Of a stretch of DNA of 54,342 bases, positions 32,454-40,568 are shown one piece after another; positions within the stretch are counted from its first letter, which is position 1, and every line of letters begins with the position of its first letter. The stretch comes from CAZTHK01 sp964613215. Lineage in GTDB: Bacteria > Krumholzibacteriota > Krumholzibacteriia > Krumholzibacteriales > CAZTHK01. The translations under genes and the position numbers were made by a program. The stretch is from the NCBI GenBank assembly GCA_964613215.1, contig CAZTHK010000025.1, positions 1 through 54,342 on the forward strand, read 5' to 3'. The notes below the pieces were generated by a model that was not told the DNA's origin, searched no databases, and saw only the letters and a program-made list of their open reading frames with translations.

Positions 32454-33098
32454 TCACTGCTCCGGTCCTCCGTAACGGTAGTGGCCGGTGATCTGATACC
32501 GGAACAACACATCCTCCATCCGGGGACCTGCCCCTATGTTATGAACAACCATTAACCGCTCTCCTCCATCTGCAGGAACGTTAACCACCATGCCAATATG
32601 AGGCAGACCGCCGGGAAGCCGCCATACCACCACATCCCCGGGCCGGTAGTCCTCCGGGTTCCGGCTGGCCGGAAGTACCTTCCCATGCCTGCGGAAAAAA
32701 CAGTCCAGATTGAGAACCCGCCGGTGGTCTATATTGGGATCGGGGGAATGCAGACCCCACCTTCCGGGATACTGATCGAATGCCCCGCTCATATCCCTGT
32801 GAACCAGCTCCTGCAGGTCAATTCCCACTTTGCGGTACACCCTGACAATAAGATCGGTGCATACCCCGATATCCGGAGGAACGTCGCCCCCGGGGTAACC
32901 GATCTTCCGGTAGCTACCGTCGTAACGCACCCGGTGGCTGGTCCGTTCAATGGCAGCCCCAACCAGGCGGCTGGCGAAAGTTTCCTCAGGGGGACTGAAA
33001 GCATAGACGGATGAGCTAAAAACAAGAAGAAAGGCCGTCACCACCGTGATAACAGTATTACCGGCAATTCCGGATAACAGATAATTGCATTTCTCCAA
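32454..33098 (-). CDS. DUF1287 (NlpC/P60-like) secreted protein
   Basis: This 214-residue protein matches DUF1287, a small exported family with an NlpC/P60-like papain fold. A signal peptide (VITVVTAFLLVFSSSVYA) is followed by the conserved GVCTDLIVRVYRKVG with the likely catalytic Cys, DPNIDHRRVLNLDCFFRRHG, YRPGDVVVWRLPGGLPHIGMV with the catalytic His, and VVHNIGAG. A role in cell-wall or amide hydrolysis is inferred from the fold; biological substrate is unknown. The TTG at 33098 is chosen because GGAGAGG lies 6 nt upstream and the promoter at 33139-33167 would place transcription start near 33131. The ATG at 33131 is in frame and would require a leaderless transcript. Confidence 0.82.
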   Translation of the reverse strand: MEKCNYLLSGIAGNTVITVVTAFLLVFSSSVYAFSPPEETFASRLVGAAIERTSHRVRYDGSYRKIGYPGGDVPPDIGVCTDLIVRVYRKVGIDLQELVHRDMSGAFDQYPGRWGLHSPDPNIDHRRVLNLDCFFRRHGKVLPASRNPEDYRPGDVVVWRLPGGLPHIGMVVNVPADGGERLMVVHNIGAGPRMEDVLFRYQITGHYRYGGPEQ

Positions 33099-33138
33099 GG
33101 GCGTCCTCTCCGTGAAGGTGCTATTTGACATAATTTTA

Positions 33139-33167
33139 ATTATATAACTCCGTAATTGTTATTCCAA
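33139..33167 (-). promoter_or_regulatory. Candidate promoter of the DUF1287 gene
   Basis: On the minus strand TTGGAA (33162-33167) and a perfect TATAAT (33139-33144) are 17 nt apart. The predicted start point, about 33131-33132, lies some 33 nt upstream of the TTG start codon. Confidence 0.55.
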
Positions 33168-33218
33168 ATTAAATCAGAATCAAATCAGCGGAAGGTTAAC
33201 CATCCAGCCATAATAATT

Positions 33219-33856
33219 TTATAATCCCAGCAGGATACCAACACTAACCACCGTTGTGGTGTTATTATTCGAAACCCCATCAATTTCACTGAGGTCGATC
33301 AAGCCCAGGGAGTATCTTGCATCCACGGTTATCCAGAAATTGTCTTTGATCTTCAGGTCAACCCCGGCACCAATATCCAGTCCCAGGTCAAAATCCTTCT
33401 CCCGGCTTTCCACCGTCTCCCCCCCTCCTCCATCACACTCTGCCCCGGGATAAGATAACCGAGGTATGGTCAGGCAAAAACAGAGGGACTGATTAACCCG
33501 TAATTCTTGCCGGCCTTTATGTTCAACGGCAGCAGCAGGTAATCAAGTTCATAGGTATTGTCAAACTCGTCGAAATCACCATGCCAGTCAATCTCTGCCC
33601 CCTTCTGTATATACATCGGTTCCATCCTCAGCCATAATCCCGGTGAAAGGGAAAGCTCCAGAACCGCGCCAGCGGCCAGGCCGGTCCGGACATTCCTCTC
33701 CACACCGGAAGCCATATTACCGCTGGCATCCTGACTTGCAAATGAAATCCCTCCCTTTGCTCCCAGCCTGGCCTCAGCTCCGGCAGTTACCGGCAGGAGT
33801 GTCATTATAACCATAAATATTGCAACCCTGTTCAAATTTGCTGAAAAGCTCTGCAT
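33219..33856 (-). pseudogene. Broken outer-membrane beta-barrel protein gene
   Basis: Two fragments in different frames make one small beta-barrel protein of the PorT/OMP_b-brl type (about 212 residues). The upstream piece starts at 33856 (AAAGGAGG just before the ATG) with signal peptide VAIFMVIMTLLPVTAGA and runs to ISPSVFA. There an in-frame TGA (33470-33472) stands where the family pattern expects Gly (VFAGPYLGYL). The frame continues as PYLGYLIPGQSVMEEGG up to a run of seven G (33419-33425). One missing base there shifts the frame, and the C-terminal part (SREKDFDLGLDIGAGVDL to SVGILLGL) follows. Two separate lesions make sequencing error alone less likely. Confidence 0.75.
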
Positions 33857-33946
33857 ATTTCCTCCTTTCATCTGGATAACCATAACTATCTTCCGGGGCA
33901 AATTAAAGCAGAAAATTGGTAATCAGCATGGCATCCATGATAGCAT

Positions 33947-34492
33947 TCAGCTGAAATTCAGAATGAATTCACGGGGCACACAACCGGTTAGCCAGATATG
34001 ATGGTGCGAGCTGTAAAACCGGATACCCTCCCGGTACATCCCGGCGGAATCGATCTTGAGCACCACCGGCTTTCCGTGTCTTCTGCCCACCGCTGCTGCG
34101 GTCTCCCTGTCGGTGGAGAGGTGAACAAACTGGCGGTTACCCGGATTGATGCCATTATCCTTTATGGAATCCACAAACCTCTCTGCAGTTCCGTGATAGA
34201 GAACCGGCGGAGGAGGTTTAATCTCCGTACTGACATCCACATGGAAGGAGTGACCATAGGTTGCCCGTATCCGCTTGAGGTCATCGCTGAGCTGGTACCG
34301 CCTCTTCAGATCTGTATCCGCGATCTCATATATTACTCTGCGGTTCAGCCTAATACCCCTCTGCCGGGAAAGCTCGATCAGGCTTGAGATATCCACCCAT
34401 CCCTCCCCATCCACCTTAAGCTCTAATCCCGGGGCGGCATGACGAAGAACCCAGCTCAGATACTTGCTGGTTTTGACGTGTTTTTCTAGCAT
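33947..34492 (-). CDS. kptA: RNA 2'-phosphotransferase, Tpt1/KptA family
   Basis: The 181-residue protein matches KptA/Tpt1, which removes an internal RNA 2'-phosphate using NAD+, giving ADP-ribose 1'',2''-cyclic phosphate. The N-terminal winged-helix lobe shows SKYLSWVLRHAAPGLELKVD, and later RIRATYGHS, VLYHGTAERF and FVHLSTDRETAAAVGRRHG carry the conserved Arg-His-Arg-Arg residues of the active site. Length is that of bacterial homologues. In fungi this enzyme finishes tRNA splicing; bacterial substrates are not settled, and the product here may instead be an ADP-ribosyl transfer on RNA ends. It has no obvious partner gene. An AAGAG-like SD precedes the ATG. Confidence 0.92.
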   Translation of the reverse strand: MLEKHVKTSKYLSWVLRHAAPGLELKVDGEGWVDISSLIELSRQRGIRLNRRVIYEIADTDLKRRYQLSDDLKRIRATYGHSFHVDVSTEIKPPPPVLYHGTAERFVDSIKDNGINPGNRQFVHLSTDRETAAAVGRRHGKPVVLKIDSAGMYREGIRFYSSHHHIWLTGCVPREFILNFS

Positions 34493-34777
34493 CTTACTCT
34501 TTTACCATAAAAGGACCTCACATGACACTGGATCCTTTGACCCCTACACCGTATAAATAACACCTTAATTGATGCTTAACATTTGCTGCTTAAAAAACAG
34601 CCACTTTACCCAGCTCCCCCCCATTGAATTGTTCTATTAAAAAAGTAATAATCAAATCCGGCAGAATATCTTCACCCCCCCCTCCAACACTGGCAAGTGA
34701 TTTCATGAACTGATCCGGTTAAACGACCGGCCCCCGTCGATACTTATACGTTGCCTGCTTATTCTGAAAAACTAGTT

Positions 34778-35581
34778 CTAATACTCCCGGTAATATTCCA
34801 TCGCTTCCGGCATCAGTTTCTTCATGTTATTGATCCTGGTCTGATCAGAGGGGTGGGTACTGAGAAACACAGGTGGGCTTCCACCCTTTTTCTGAGCCAT
34901 CATCCGTTTCCAGAAATCAACCGCCTCCCTGGGATCGTATCCGGCCATAGCCATAAATATCAGTCCCATATGATCAGCCTCATTCTCATGAGTTCTGCTG
35001 AAGGGAAGGATTACCCCTACCTGCGCTCCAAGACCATATACGGTCAACCAGAGGTTCTGGGTCTTCTCAGGCTCCTCCTCCAGTGCTTCCGCCAGAGCCA
35101 TTCCCCCCAGCTGAGCCAGAAGCTGCTGGCTCATCCGCTCATTTCCATGTTTTGCCACCGCATGAGCGATTTCATGCCCTATTACCACCGCCAGACCGGT
35201 CTCATCCCGGGCTACCGGCAGAAGGCCGCTGTATACTACCACCTTTCCACCGGGCATACACCAGGCATTGATCTCATCACTTTCTATCAGGTTGAACTCC
35301 CACTGGAAATCTTTCAACCGGCCGGATATCCCATGGTTACTGAAATACTTCTCCACCGCTCCCTTGATCCCGTTCCCCACACTCTGTACCATCTCCACCT
35401 TCTCCCGGTCATCGCTGATCTTATGGCTGCTGAGAAATTCATCATACCGGGTAGAGCTCATGGCCATCATTTCGCTGTCAGGGATCAGATCCAGCTGCTT
35501 GCGGCCGGTGACGGGAACAGTACCACAGGAGTATATAGCGACCAGAATCAATACTGCAGAATATCTTACCAATGCTTTCAT
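34778..35581 (-). CDS. M48-family metalloprotease lipoprotein (LoiP/YcaL-like)
   Basis: This 267-residue protein is an M48 zinc peptidase anchored as a lipoprotein (VAIYSC, Cys19), likely facing the periplasm. The zinc site is HEIAHA (H136, E137, H140) with the third ligand in RTHENEADHMGL, and the STHPSD motif near the C-terminus is typical of the BepA/LoiP/YcaL group. Such proteases take part in quality control of outer-membrane proteins. AGGTTGAATT precedes the ATG. The gap to kptA downstream (34493-34777, 285 nt) holds nothing I recognise. Confidence 0.92.
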   Translation of the reverse strand: MKALVRYSAVLILVAIYSCGTVPVTGRKQLDLIPDSEMMAMSSTRYDEFLSSHKISDDREKVEMVQSVGNGIKGAVEKYFSNHGISGRLKDFQWEFNLIESDEINAWCMPGGKVVVYSGLLPVARDETGLAVVIGHEIAHAVAKHGNERMSQQLLAQLGGMALAEALEEEPEKTQNLWLTVYGLGAQVGVILPFSRTHENEADHMGLIFMAMAGYDPREAVDFWKRMMAQKKGGSPPVFLSTHPSDQTRINNMKKLMPEAMEYYREY

Positions 35582-36170
35582 AATTCAACCTGCCTTTAAA
35601 AAGATCTTATCCACGCTGGACCGGCTTCCCTCTGGTTATTGTATATATTACCTCCATGAACTCAGAGGTTCAACACTGATGTTTAAGTTTATGATTTAAT
35701 CGGGCTGAATAACCTCTCCCGATCAATTCAAAAATTGAATAACCACTTTTGGGCAACGGGCATGATGATAAAATTTGCCGGCCATGGTTATAATTTTATG
35801 AATGCAATGAAGTCACCGGAAATTCGAGACAGGTATAATGGTTAACGTATTAATTTGCATTCAGTCGGGAAAGAGAGCTGCCATATTTATGAATTATCCG
35901 GGTTCTATAAATTTACTTATTTTTATAATTTCAAACTTTTTCCTTGACAGGATTTTCCAGGCAATTTCTGCGCAATCTCATCTATGCCAACAACTTGACC
36001 GGAAAGGGCCATGAATTCCTCATAGAGCCATTTCCGCATCATAACTGTACTGATTTGGTCAATTGACCCCTTCGAAGGCCTTCCGGGGGCCTTCACGCTC
36101 GAGCCTAAACCATGTGGTATAATAATAACGGACTGCGGGATGGGTAAAATATGAAATTGGGAGGTGCGGT
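35582..36170. other. Divergent intergenic region with a hairpin and extended -10
   Basis: This 589-nt gap separates the M48 and HNH genes. A perfect-stem hairpin, GAAGGCC (36074-36080) with GGCCTTC (36088-36094), lies upstream of the HNH gene. An extended -10, TGGTATAAT at 36115-36123, lies about 48 nt before its ATG and may be its promoter; no good -35 was seen. The rest is AT-rich and shows no gene. Confidence 0.4.
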
Positions 36171-37715
36171 ATGATTACCACCAGCGGCAGGTCTAAAATC
36201 ACTGGTAAATTCGAATATATCAATATTTTATTCGGGCAGGCAATTGATCAGCCAGTTTATAGCTCTGAAAACTATCAGTGGCATTGCAGTTGCAGGGAAA
36301 ACCCGGCCGGTTATAAATTTAATAATAACCACACCGGCACTGCCCCGGGAACAAACCAGAAAATATTCAAAAAGCTTAAAGCCACCAGGCGGGATATCAG
36401 ATCCCTGCCCGACCGAAAACTCCTCGGCGGCATCGAGAGATTAAACATAAGAGAGCGAAGATTAAAACTTAATATTCTATTATATCTGGGAGAGATAGAA
36501 AGACGCGGTCTTCATCTCCCCATGGGATACAGCTCGCTGTTCGACTTCTGCACCGGCAGGCTCGGGTACACCAGGGCCGCTGCCTGGCGGAGGGTTGCCT
36601 CTGCCAGAATTATAAATAAACATCCGGTTCTTGCGGTGATGCTGCTGGAGGGAAGGACCAGTCTCTCTGTGGTGGCCATGGTATCTAAGATAATTAATAA
36701 CACCAACTGCGGGGATATAATTAAAATTATAAATAATAAATCCTGCCGTGAATCAGAACAGCTGTTATCAGTATACAGACCCGTTCCGAAAGTGAGAGAC
36801 AGAATCAAAGTGATAAGCGTACTGGAGGAGCAATTATCAGGTCCTGATACCTGTGCCTGTGAGCAGACCGGGAAGAATGGCAGCTCCGGGGCAGATGGTG
36901 ATGCTGGTAGCGGGGATCAACAAGCTTTGAATAATAGCTCCGCCGGAACCGGAATCAGTTCCGGCGTCGAACCTGGAAAAAAGTCAGTTGGTGAATTAAT
37001 TAATAACTCTGATTCAAACAGCAGGGGTGATACCGGGAAAGGAATTAATAATAAGCCGGGCAAGAAAATAGTATTAAAAAACAAATACGAACTCAGATTC
37101 ATGGCCGGTCCCGAGTTCATGGATAAGTTAAATAGAATCAAAAGCCTGCTATCCAACAAATTCCCTACGGGTATAACTCTGGAAGAATTATTCGACATAA
37201 CCATGGAAGCATACCTGGACAAGAACGATCCCGAGCGGAGAATTGTCTGGAGAAATAATAGAAAAAAGAAAAGCAGGAAAAAACTCAAGGATAAAACGGG
37301 CAATAATAAAAACGGGGGGAACAATTCTCCGGCCAATAATAACTCTGGAATAAACAAACACCCTGAGTCAGGTGACAAAACCAGGATAAAATCAGCAGGA
37401 GGAGACAAACAGGTTGCTGATAACTTAAATAATAGAACAGGAGTACCCTCACAACCACAGCGACAGAACTCAAGATACATCCCCCGGCCGGTCCGGGACG
37501 AAGTCTATGCCCGGGACGGAGGCAGATGCACATTCGTGGGCAGGAATGGCAAACGCTGTAACTGTACCCATAACTTGGAGTTTGATCATATAATTCCCTT
37601 TGCCGGGGGCGGGGATAACTCGCCCGGGAATCTCCGGTTGTTATGCAGGAAGCACAACAAACTCGAGGCGGAGAGAGCATATGGCAAGAAATTCATGGAG
37701 GAGCATTATAAGTAA
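36171..37715 (+). CDS. HNH endonuclease-domain protein with helical N-terminal domain
   Basis: This 514-residue protein has three parts. Residues about 65-215 form a helical domain (LPDRKLLGGIERL, GYSSLFDFCTGRLGYTRAAAWRRV) found in front of HNH domains in many bacterial proteins. The centre (about 230-430) is low complexity, rich in Asn, Gly, Ser and Lys, interrupted by an ordered helical stretch (FMAGPEFMDKLNRIKSLL). The C-terminus (about 455-514) is an HNH nuclease: RCTFVGRNGKRC with a zinc-type Cys pair, LEFDHIIPFAGGG with the catalytic His, and NLRLLCRKHN. GGGAGG lies 6 nt before the ATG. The codon use is AT-rich compared with neighbours. Such genes are often carried as mobile or multi-copy nucleases; the target is unknown. 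Confidence 0.85.
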   Translation: MITTSGRSKITGKFEYINILFGQAIDQPVYSSENYQWHCSCRENPAGYKFNNNHTGTAPGTNQKIFKKLKATRRDIRSLPDRKLLGGIERLNIRERRLKLNILLYLGEIERRGLHLPMGYSSLFDFCTGRLGYTRAAAWRRVASARIINKHPVLAVMLLEGRTSLSVVAMVSKIINNTNCGDIIKIINNKSCRESEQLLSVYRPVPKVRDRIKVISVLEEQLSGPDTCACEQTGKNGSSGADGDAGSGDQQALNNSSAGTGISSGVEPGKKSVGELINNSDSNSRGDTGKGINNKPGKKIVLKNKYELRFMAGPEFMDKLNRIKSLLSNKFPTGITLEELFDITMEAYLDKNDPERRIVWRNNRKKKSRKKLKDKTGNNKNGGNNSPANNNSGINKHPESGDKTRIKSAGGDKQVADNLNNRTGVPSQPQRQNSRYIPRPVRDEVYARDGGRCTFVGRNGKRCNCTHNLEFDHIIPFAGGGDNSPGNLRLLCRKHNKLEAERAYGKKFMEEHYK

Positions 37716-37763
37716 TACAAAACGTCAGTTTGGACTGCTGAAGCATGAAATCACTGGATACTG

Positions 37764-37780
37764 CCGGATATGCTATCCGG
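37764..37780. terminator. Hairpin between convergent HNH and porin genes
   Basis: CCGGATA (37764-37770) and TATCCGG (37774-37780) form a 7-bp stem with a TGC loop. No T-run follows on either side, so it is a candidate end structure rather than a classical terminator. Confidence 0.4.
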
Positions 37781-37851
37781 GGCCAAGTTGAAAGTGTCAT
37801 CCTGATTCTTCGGTCGAATACAGGCTGCGGCTCAAGTGAAAATTCGGGCTA

Positions 37852-38904
37852 TTAGAATACTATCTGAGCATTTATCAAAACCTGATTACGCTTCAGATCG
37901 TTGTCATCCGAATCCACTATATAATTCAGTTGCAGTTCAGAAGTGCCGGTAGGCCAGAAGTTAATCCCACCGATTATCATGTCAGACCTGCACTCCCCCG
38001 GAAAGAGATGATCCGTGTCGAGACTGTCCCATCGCATCAATGCCTGAACACGGTTTGTGATCATATACCCGGCGGTGGCATAAAATCCTTCCGGTTTGCT
38101 CTCTGTTCCTCCGCTCCTCTCCAATTCAGCCCTGATATATTCACCCGCCAGCAGTATCCGGTCTGCTGTAAACCTTACATCAGCACCCACCATCATTCTT
38201 TCTCCGGAAAATCCGGTTAACCGGCCATTTGCCAGTCTGGCTGAACTATCATTGCTGTAAGCCGCATTAATCCCTACCCGGAGGAGATTGGATTCTTCCT
38301 CCTCACTGAATATGGAGGGAGAGAGAGTCAACCTTCCTGCATACATGAAGTTACTGTTATCATTCCCACCACTTCCGGTTCCATTTCCGTTAAAAAGCCC
38401 CATATTATAATTCACAACTCTCCCCGCGATATCGCCGTTTATCTGTGCACCAATCTGACGCCCTGGTACCAGCGCAGATACCACCCTGGACCGGTCAACA
38501 AAATCTATATCCGGGGAGGAGATCAGGTGTTCAGCGCTGAAGGGAGATTTGAACTGGCCGGTGCGAAAAACCAAACCGGGAGAAACCCGGTAGTACATGA
38601 ATGCATCCAGTATAGCGGGAGATGTGGTAAAATCAGTCTGGAAGTAATAGCCGAAGCCGGCATCGAAATCCCCCCGGAGTTTCAACCTCATGGTGGCAAC
38701 AGTGAACCCGTTATTGCCATCTGATACCCGTTCATTCTGATAATCAAAGACATACTGCATCACCGCCCCCACACTGAAATACTCCCTCTTTAATTGCCGC
38801 CGGAATTCATCCAGAAGCGGTTCCTCCACCTCTGTTGCCAATGCCCAACCCGCAGCAAGCACTACCATCAGGCCAGCCAGGACAAAACGTCTCCATATCC
38901 TCAT
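37852..38904 (-). CDS. OprO/OprP-type phosphate-selective porin family protein
   Basis: The 350-residue outer-membrane beta-barrel matches the OprP/OprO family: signal peptide FVLAGLMVVLAAGWALA, then alternating barrel strands (VATMRLKLRGDF, GYYFQTDFTTSPAILDAFMYYR), the characteristic GQFKSPFSAEHLISS loop and RQIGAQINGD, and a C-terminal Phe (INAQIVF). Strict phosphate selectivity is not assured; related porins carry polyphosphate or other anions. The ATG at 38904 is preferred since GGAGG lies 5 nt upstream; an ATG at 38916 is in frame but overlaps that SD. It is divergent from the TetR efflux operon. Confidence 0.88.
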   Translation of the reverse strand: MRIWRRFVLAGLMVVLAAGWALATEVEEPLLDEFRRQLKREYFSVGAVMQYVFDYQNERVSDGNNGFTVATMRLKLRGDFDAGFGYYFQTDFTTSPAILDAFMYYRVSPGLVFRTGQFKSPFSAEHLISSPDIDFVDRSRVVSALVPGRQIGAQINGDIAGRVVNYNMGLFNGNGTGSGGNDNSNFMYAGRLTLSPSIFSEEEESNLLRVGINAAYSNDSSARLANGRLTGFSGERMMVGADVRFTADRILLAGEYIRAELERSGGTESKPEGFYATAGYMITNRVQALMRWDSLDTDHLFPGECRSDMIIGGINFWPTGTSELQLNYIVDSDDNDLKRNQVLINAQIVF

Positions 38905-39197
38905 TCCTGCCTCCATTCGTTTTCAACAGAAAAGTAACTTTAAAAATATCTGCTCTCTTCCACCCCCGGATTATATAGCTACCGGAGGAAATATGTTAAC
39001 TGGAAAATTCAAATAGCTCTAATATCTGCCAACTGAGAACCCTATCATAAATGATACAACCCTGTTTTTCATTAATGATTCATCCCGCCGGTGGTCTTAT
39101 TTATAGATCGCTTACTGTTTATGTCATCGGGGGTAAAACTCATTCCAGGGAGTAAGAGAGCAAGATGAATTTGTTCTACTCTTAAGGGTAATTTAAT

Positions 39198-39226
39198 TTG
39201 ACTTGAAAGATATCATATATTAGATT
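39198..39226 (+). promoter_or_regulatory. Promoter of the TetR-RND efflux operon
   Basis: TTGACT (39198-39203) and TAGATT (39221-39226) are exactly 17 nt apart. The -10 abuts the operator at 39226-39243, so a bound repressor would cover the transcription start. The rest of the 353-nt gap to the divergent porin gene shows no other clear element. Confidence 0.7.
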
Positions 39227-39243
39227 GACTGACCAGTCAGTCA
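39226..39243. promoter_or_regulatory. TetR-family operator
   Basis: TGACTGACCAGTCAGTCA is an inverted repeat with perfect 8-bp arms (TGACTGAC and GTCAGTCA) around CA. It overlaps the end of the promoter and lies 14 nt upstream of the regulator start codon. This is the layout of a self-repressing TetR gene controlling an efflux operon. Confidence 0.8.
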
Positions 39244-39257
39244 GAAGGAGTATTTAT

Positions 39258-39911
39258 ATGGCAAATGGAAAAAACGAAGCCTGCACCGGTAAAAAATCAG
39301 ATCTGTCAATACGGAGGGAACAACAGATACTGGAAGCTGCAGAGGAAGCATTCTCCAGTTACGGCTATCACGGAGCCGAAATGGACAGGATAGCTGAGAT
39401 GGCCGGAGTATCCAAGGGAACCATTTACTACTATTTCGAAGACAAGAAGAGTCTATTTCTGAAAACCCTGGCAAACGGGCTTGAGTCTGTACTCGCCAGG
39501 ATCCGGGATTCCCTGAAAAACTGCCAGGGCCCTGTGGAAAAACTGCAAATAGCCATGGAAACATACCTCACCTATTTCGAGGACCATGAACGGCTGTACC
39601 AGATAATCTATCAACACCGCAGCCTGTTCAAGGAAGCCTTCAAACCGGACCAGCACAAGAAATTCCTGCCCCATATCGAGCTCTTCCAGGAAATAATCAC
39701 CGAGGGTACAGGGCAGAATAAATTCAGAAAAATCGAACCATCCCTGGCGGCATGGTCCGTAGTCGGGGTCATGCATGCTGCTATACACCGTTGGATGGTA
39801 ACGGGCTGCAGACAGAACCTGAACAGGGATCTGTCCTTTATAAGGGAGTTTATCTTCAATGGAATTACCAATGATGAAAATGCTGCAAAATCAGGGGGGA
39901 CAGAAAATTGA
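39258..39911 (+). CDS. TetR/AcrR-family transcriptional repressor
   Basis: This 217-residue protein has the TetR N-terminal helix-turn-helix (about 22-70: QQILEAAEEAFSSYGYHGAEMDRIAEMAGVSKGTIYYYFEDKKSLF, in two parts here) followed by a helical ligand domain. AAGGAG lies 7 nt before the chosen ATG, whereas the upstream frame would reach into the operator. It is the first gene of an operon with a TolC protein, adaptor and RND pump, and the operator lies over its promoter, so it should repress the pump until an inducer binds. Inducer unknown. Confidence 0.92.
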   Translation: MANGKNEACTGKKSDLSIRREQQILEAAEEAFSSYGYHGAEMDRIAEMAGVSKGTIYYYFEDKKSLFLKTLANGLESVLARIRDSLKNCQGPVEKLQIAMETYLTYFEDHERLYQIIYQHRSLFKEAFKPDQHKKFLPHIELFQEIITEGTGQNKFRKIEPSLAAWSVVGVMHAAIHRWMVTGCRQNLNRDLSFIREFIFNGITNDENAAKSGGTEN

Positions 39912-40552
39912 ATAAAAAAGTTATAATCATGCTGGCTATTTTTATGATGATTTGCAGCCGGCCTGCCCTGCATGCCTCAGAGCCGGAACGCTCGGTCGGC
40001 ATTTCCATATCGGCGGGATCGATGCACTCGGTCAACGGCACCCTGAAGGATAACAGCGAGATGCGAGATATTACCTCCGCCGGACCGGGTCTGGGAATTG
40101 CGGTGGAGAAATGGATAGGAAGTAATTTCAAAACAGGCATTACCGCATACCTTTCCTGGGTATCAATGGATGAGGATGTATACCCGGAAAATGAAGGTGC
40201 CCCTGCATTCTCACTGATGGCACTGATATTCAGGAACAGCTATCATTTTACCGGAAGGTCCCTCCGCCCATTCATTTCCACCGGAGCAGGTTTGTATAAC
40301 TGGACAATCAGCCAGGATGGCCCCTCCGGCGATCCCATAACATTCGAGGGAGAGGATATGCAGAAGATCAGCATAGGGGTTACCGGCGGAGGAGGGGTGG
40401 AGTACCGGATGAACCTTCGTTTCTCCTTCACCCTGGAGGTCAATTACTCCTACATACTGAGCAGGGATACTTTTCACTTCGGTGAAAACTTTTCAGCCCA
40501 GGGCGTGGCCGGCCTGAACCTGGGTATTTCATATTTTTTCTTATCTCATTAA
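39908..40552 (+). CDS. Small outer-membrane beta-barrel protein
   Basis: The 214-residue protein has a signal peptide (VIIMLAIFMMICSRPALHA) and an eight-strand-like outer-membrane barrel pattern (GFGIAVEKW-type repeats such as GPGLGIAVEKWIG, SFTLEVNYSYILS), ending in an aromatic strand (GISYFFLSH). It starts with TTG overlapping the TetR stop (TTGA), with GGGGGGA upstream. The gene sits between the regulator and TolC in the efflux operon, so it may be an accessory envelope protein. A lookalike of the broken barrel at 33.2-33.9 kb, but without clear sequence identity. Confidence 0.78.
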   Translation: MNKKVIIMLAIFMMICSRPALHASEPERSVGISISAGSMHSVNGTLKDNSEMRDITSAGPGLGIAVEKWIGSNFKTGITAYLSWVSMDEDVYPENEGAPAFSLMALIFRNSYHFTGRSLRPFISTGAGLYNWTISQDGPSGDPITFEGEDMQKISIGVTGGGGVEYRMNLRFSFTLEVNYSYILSRDTFHFGENFSAQGVAGLNLGISYFFLSH

Positions 40553-40568
40553 GGAGGGATAAGTTAAC

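Noticed and set aside
34751..35599. 282-codon plus-strand frame opposite the M48 protease
   Set aside because: Antisense shadow; the M48 frame has zinc motif, signal peptide and SD.
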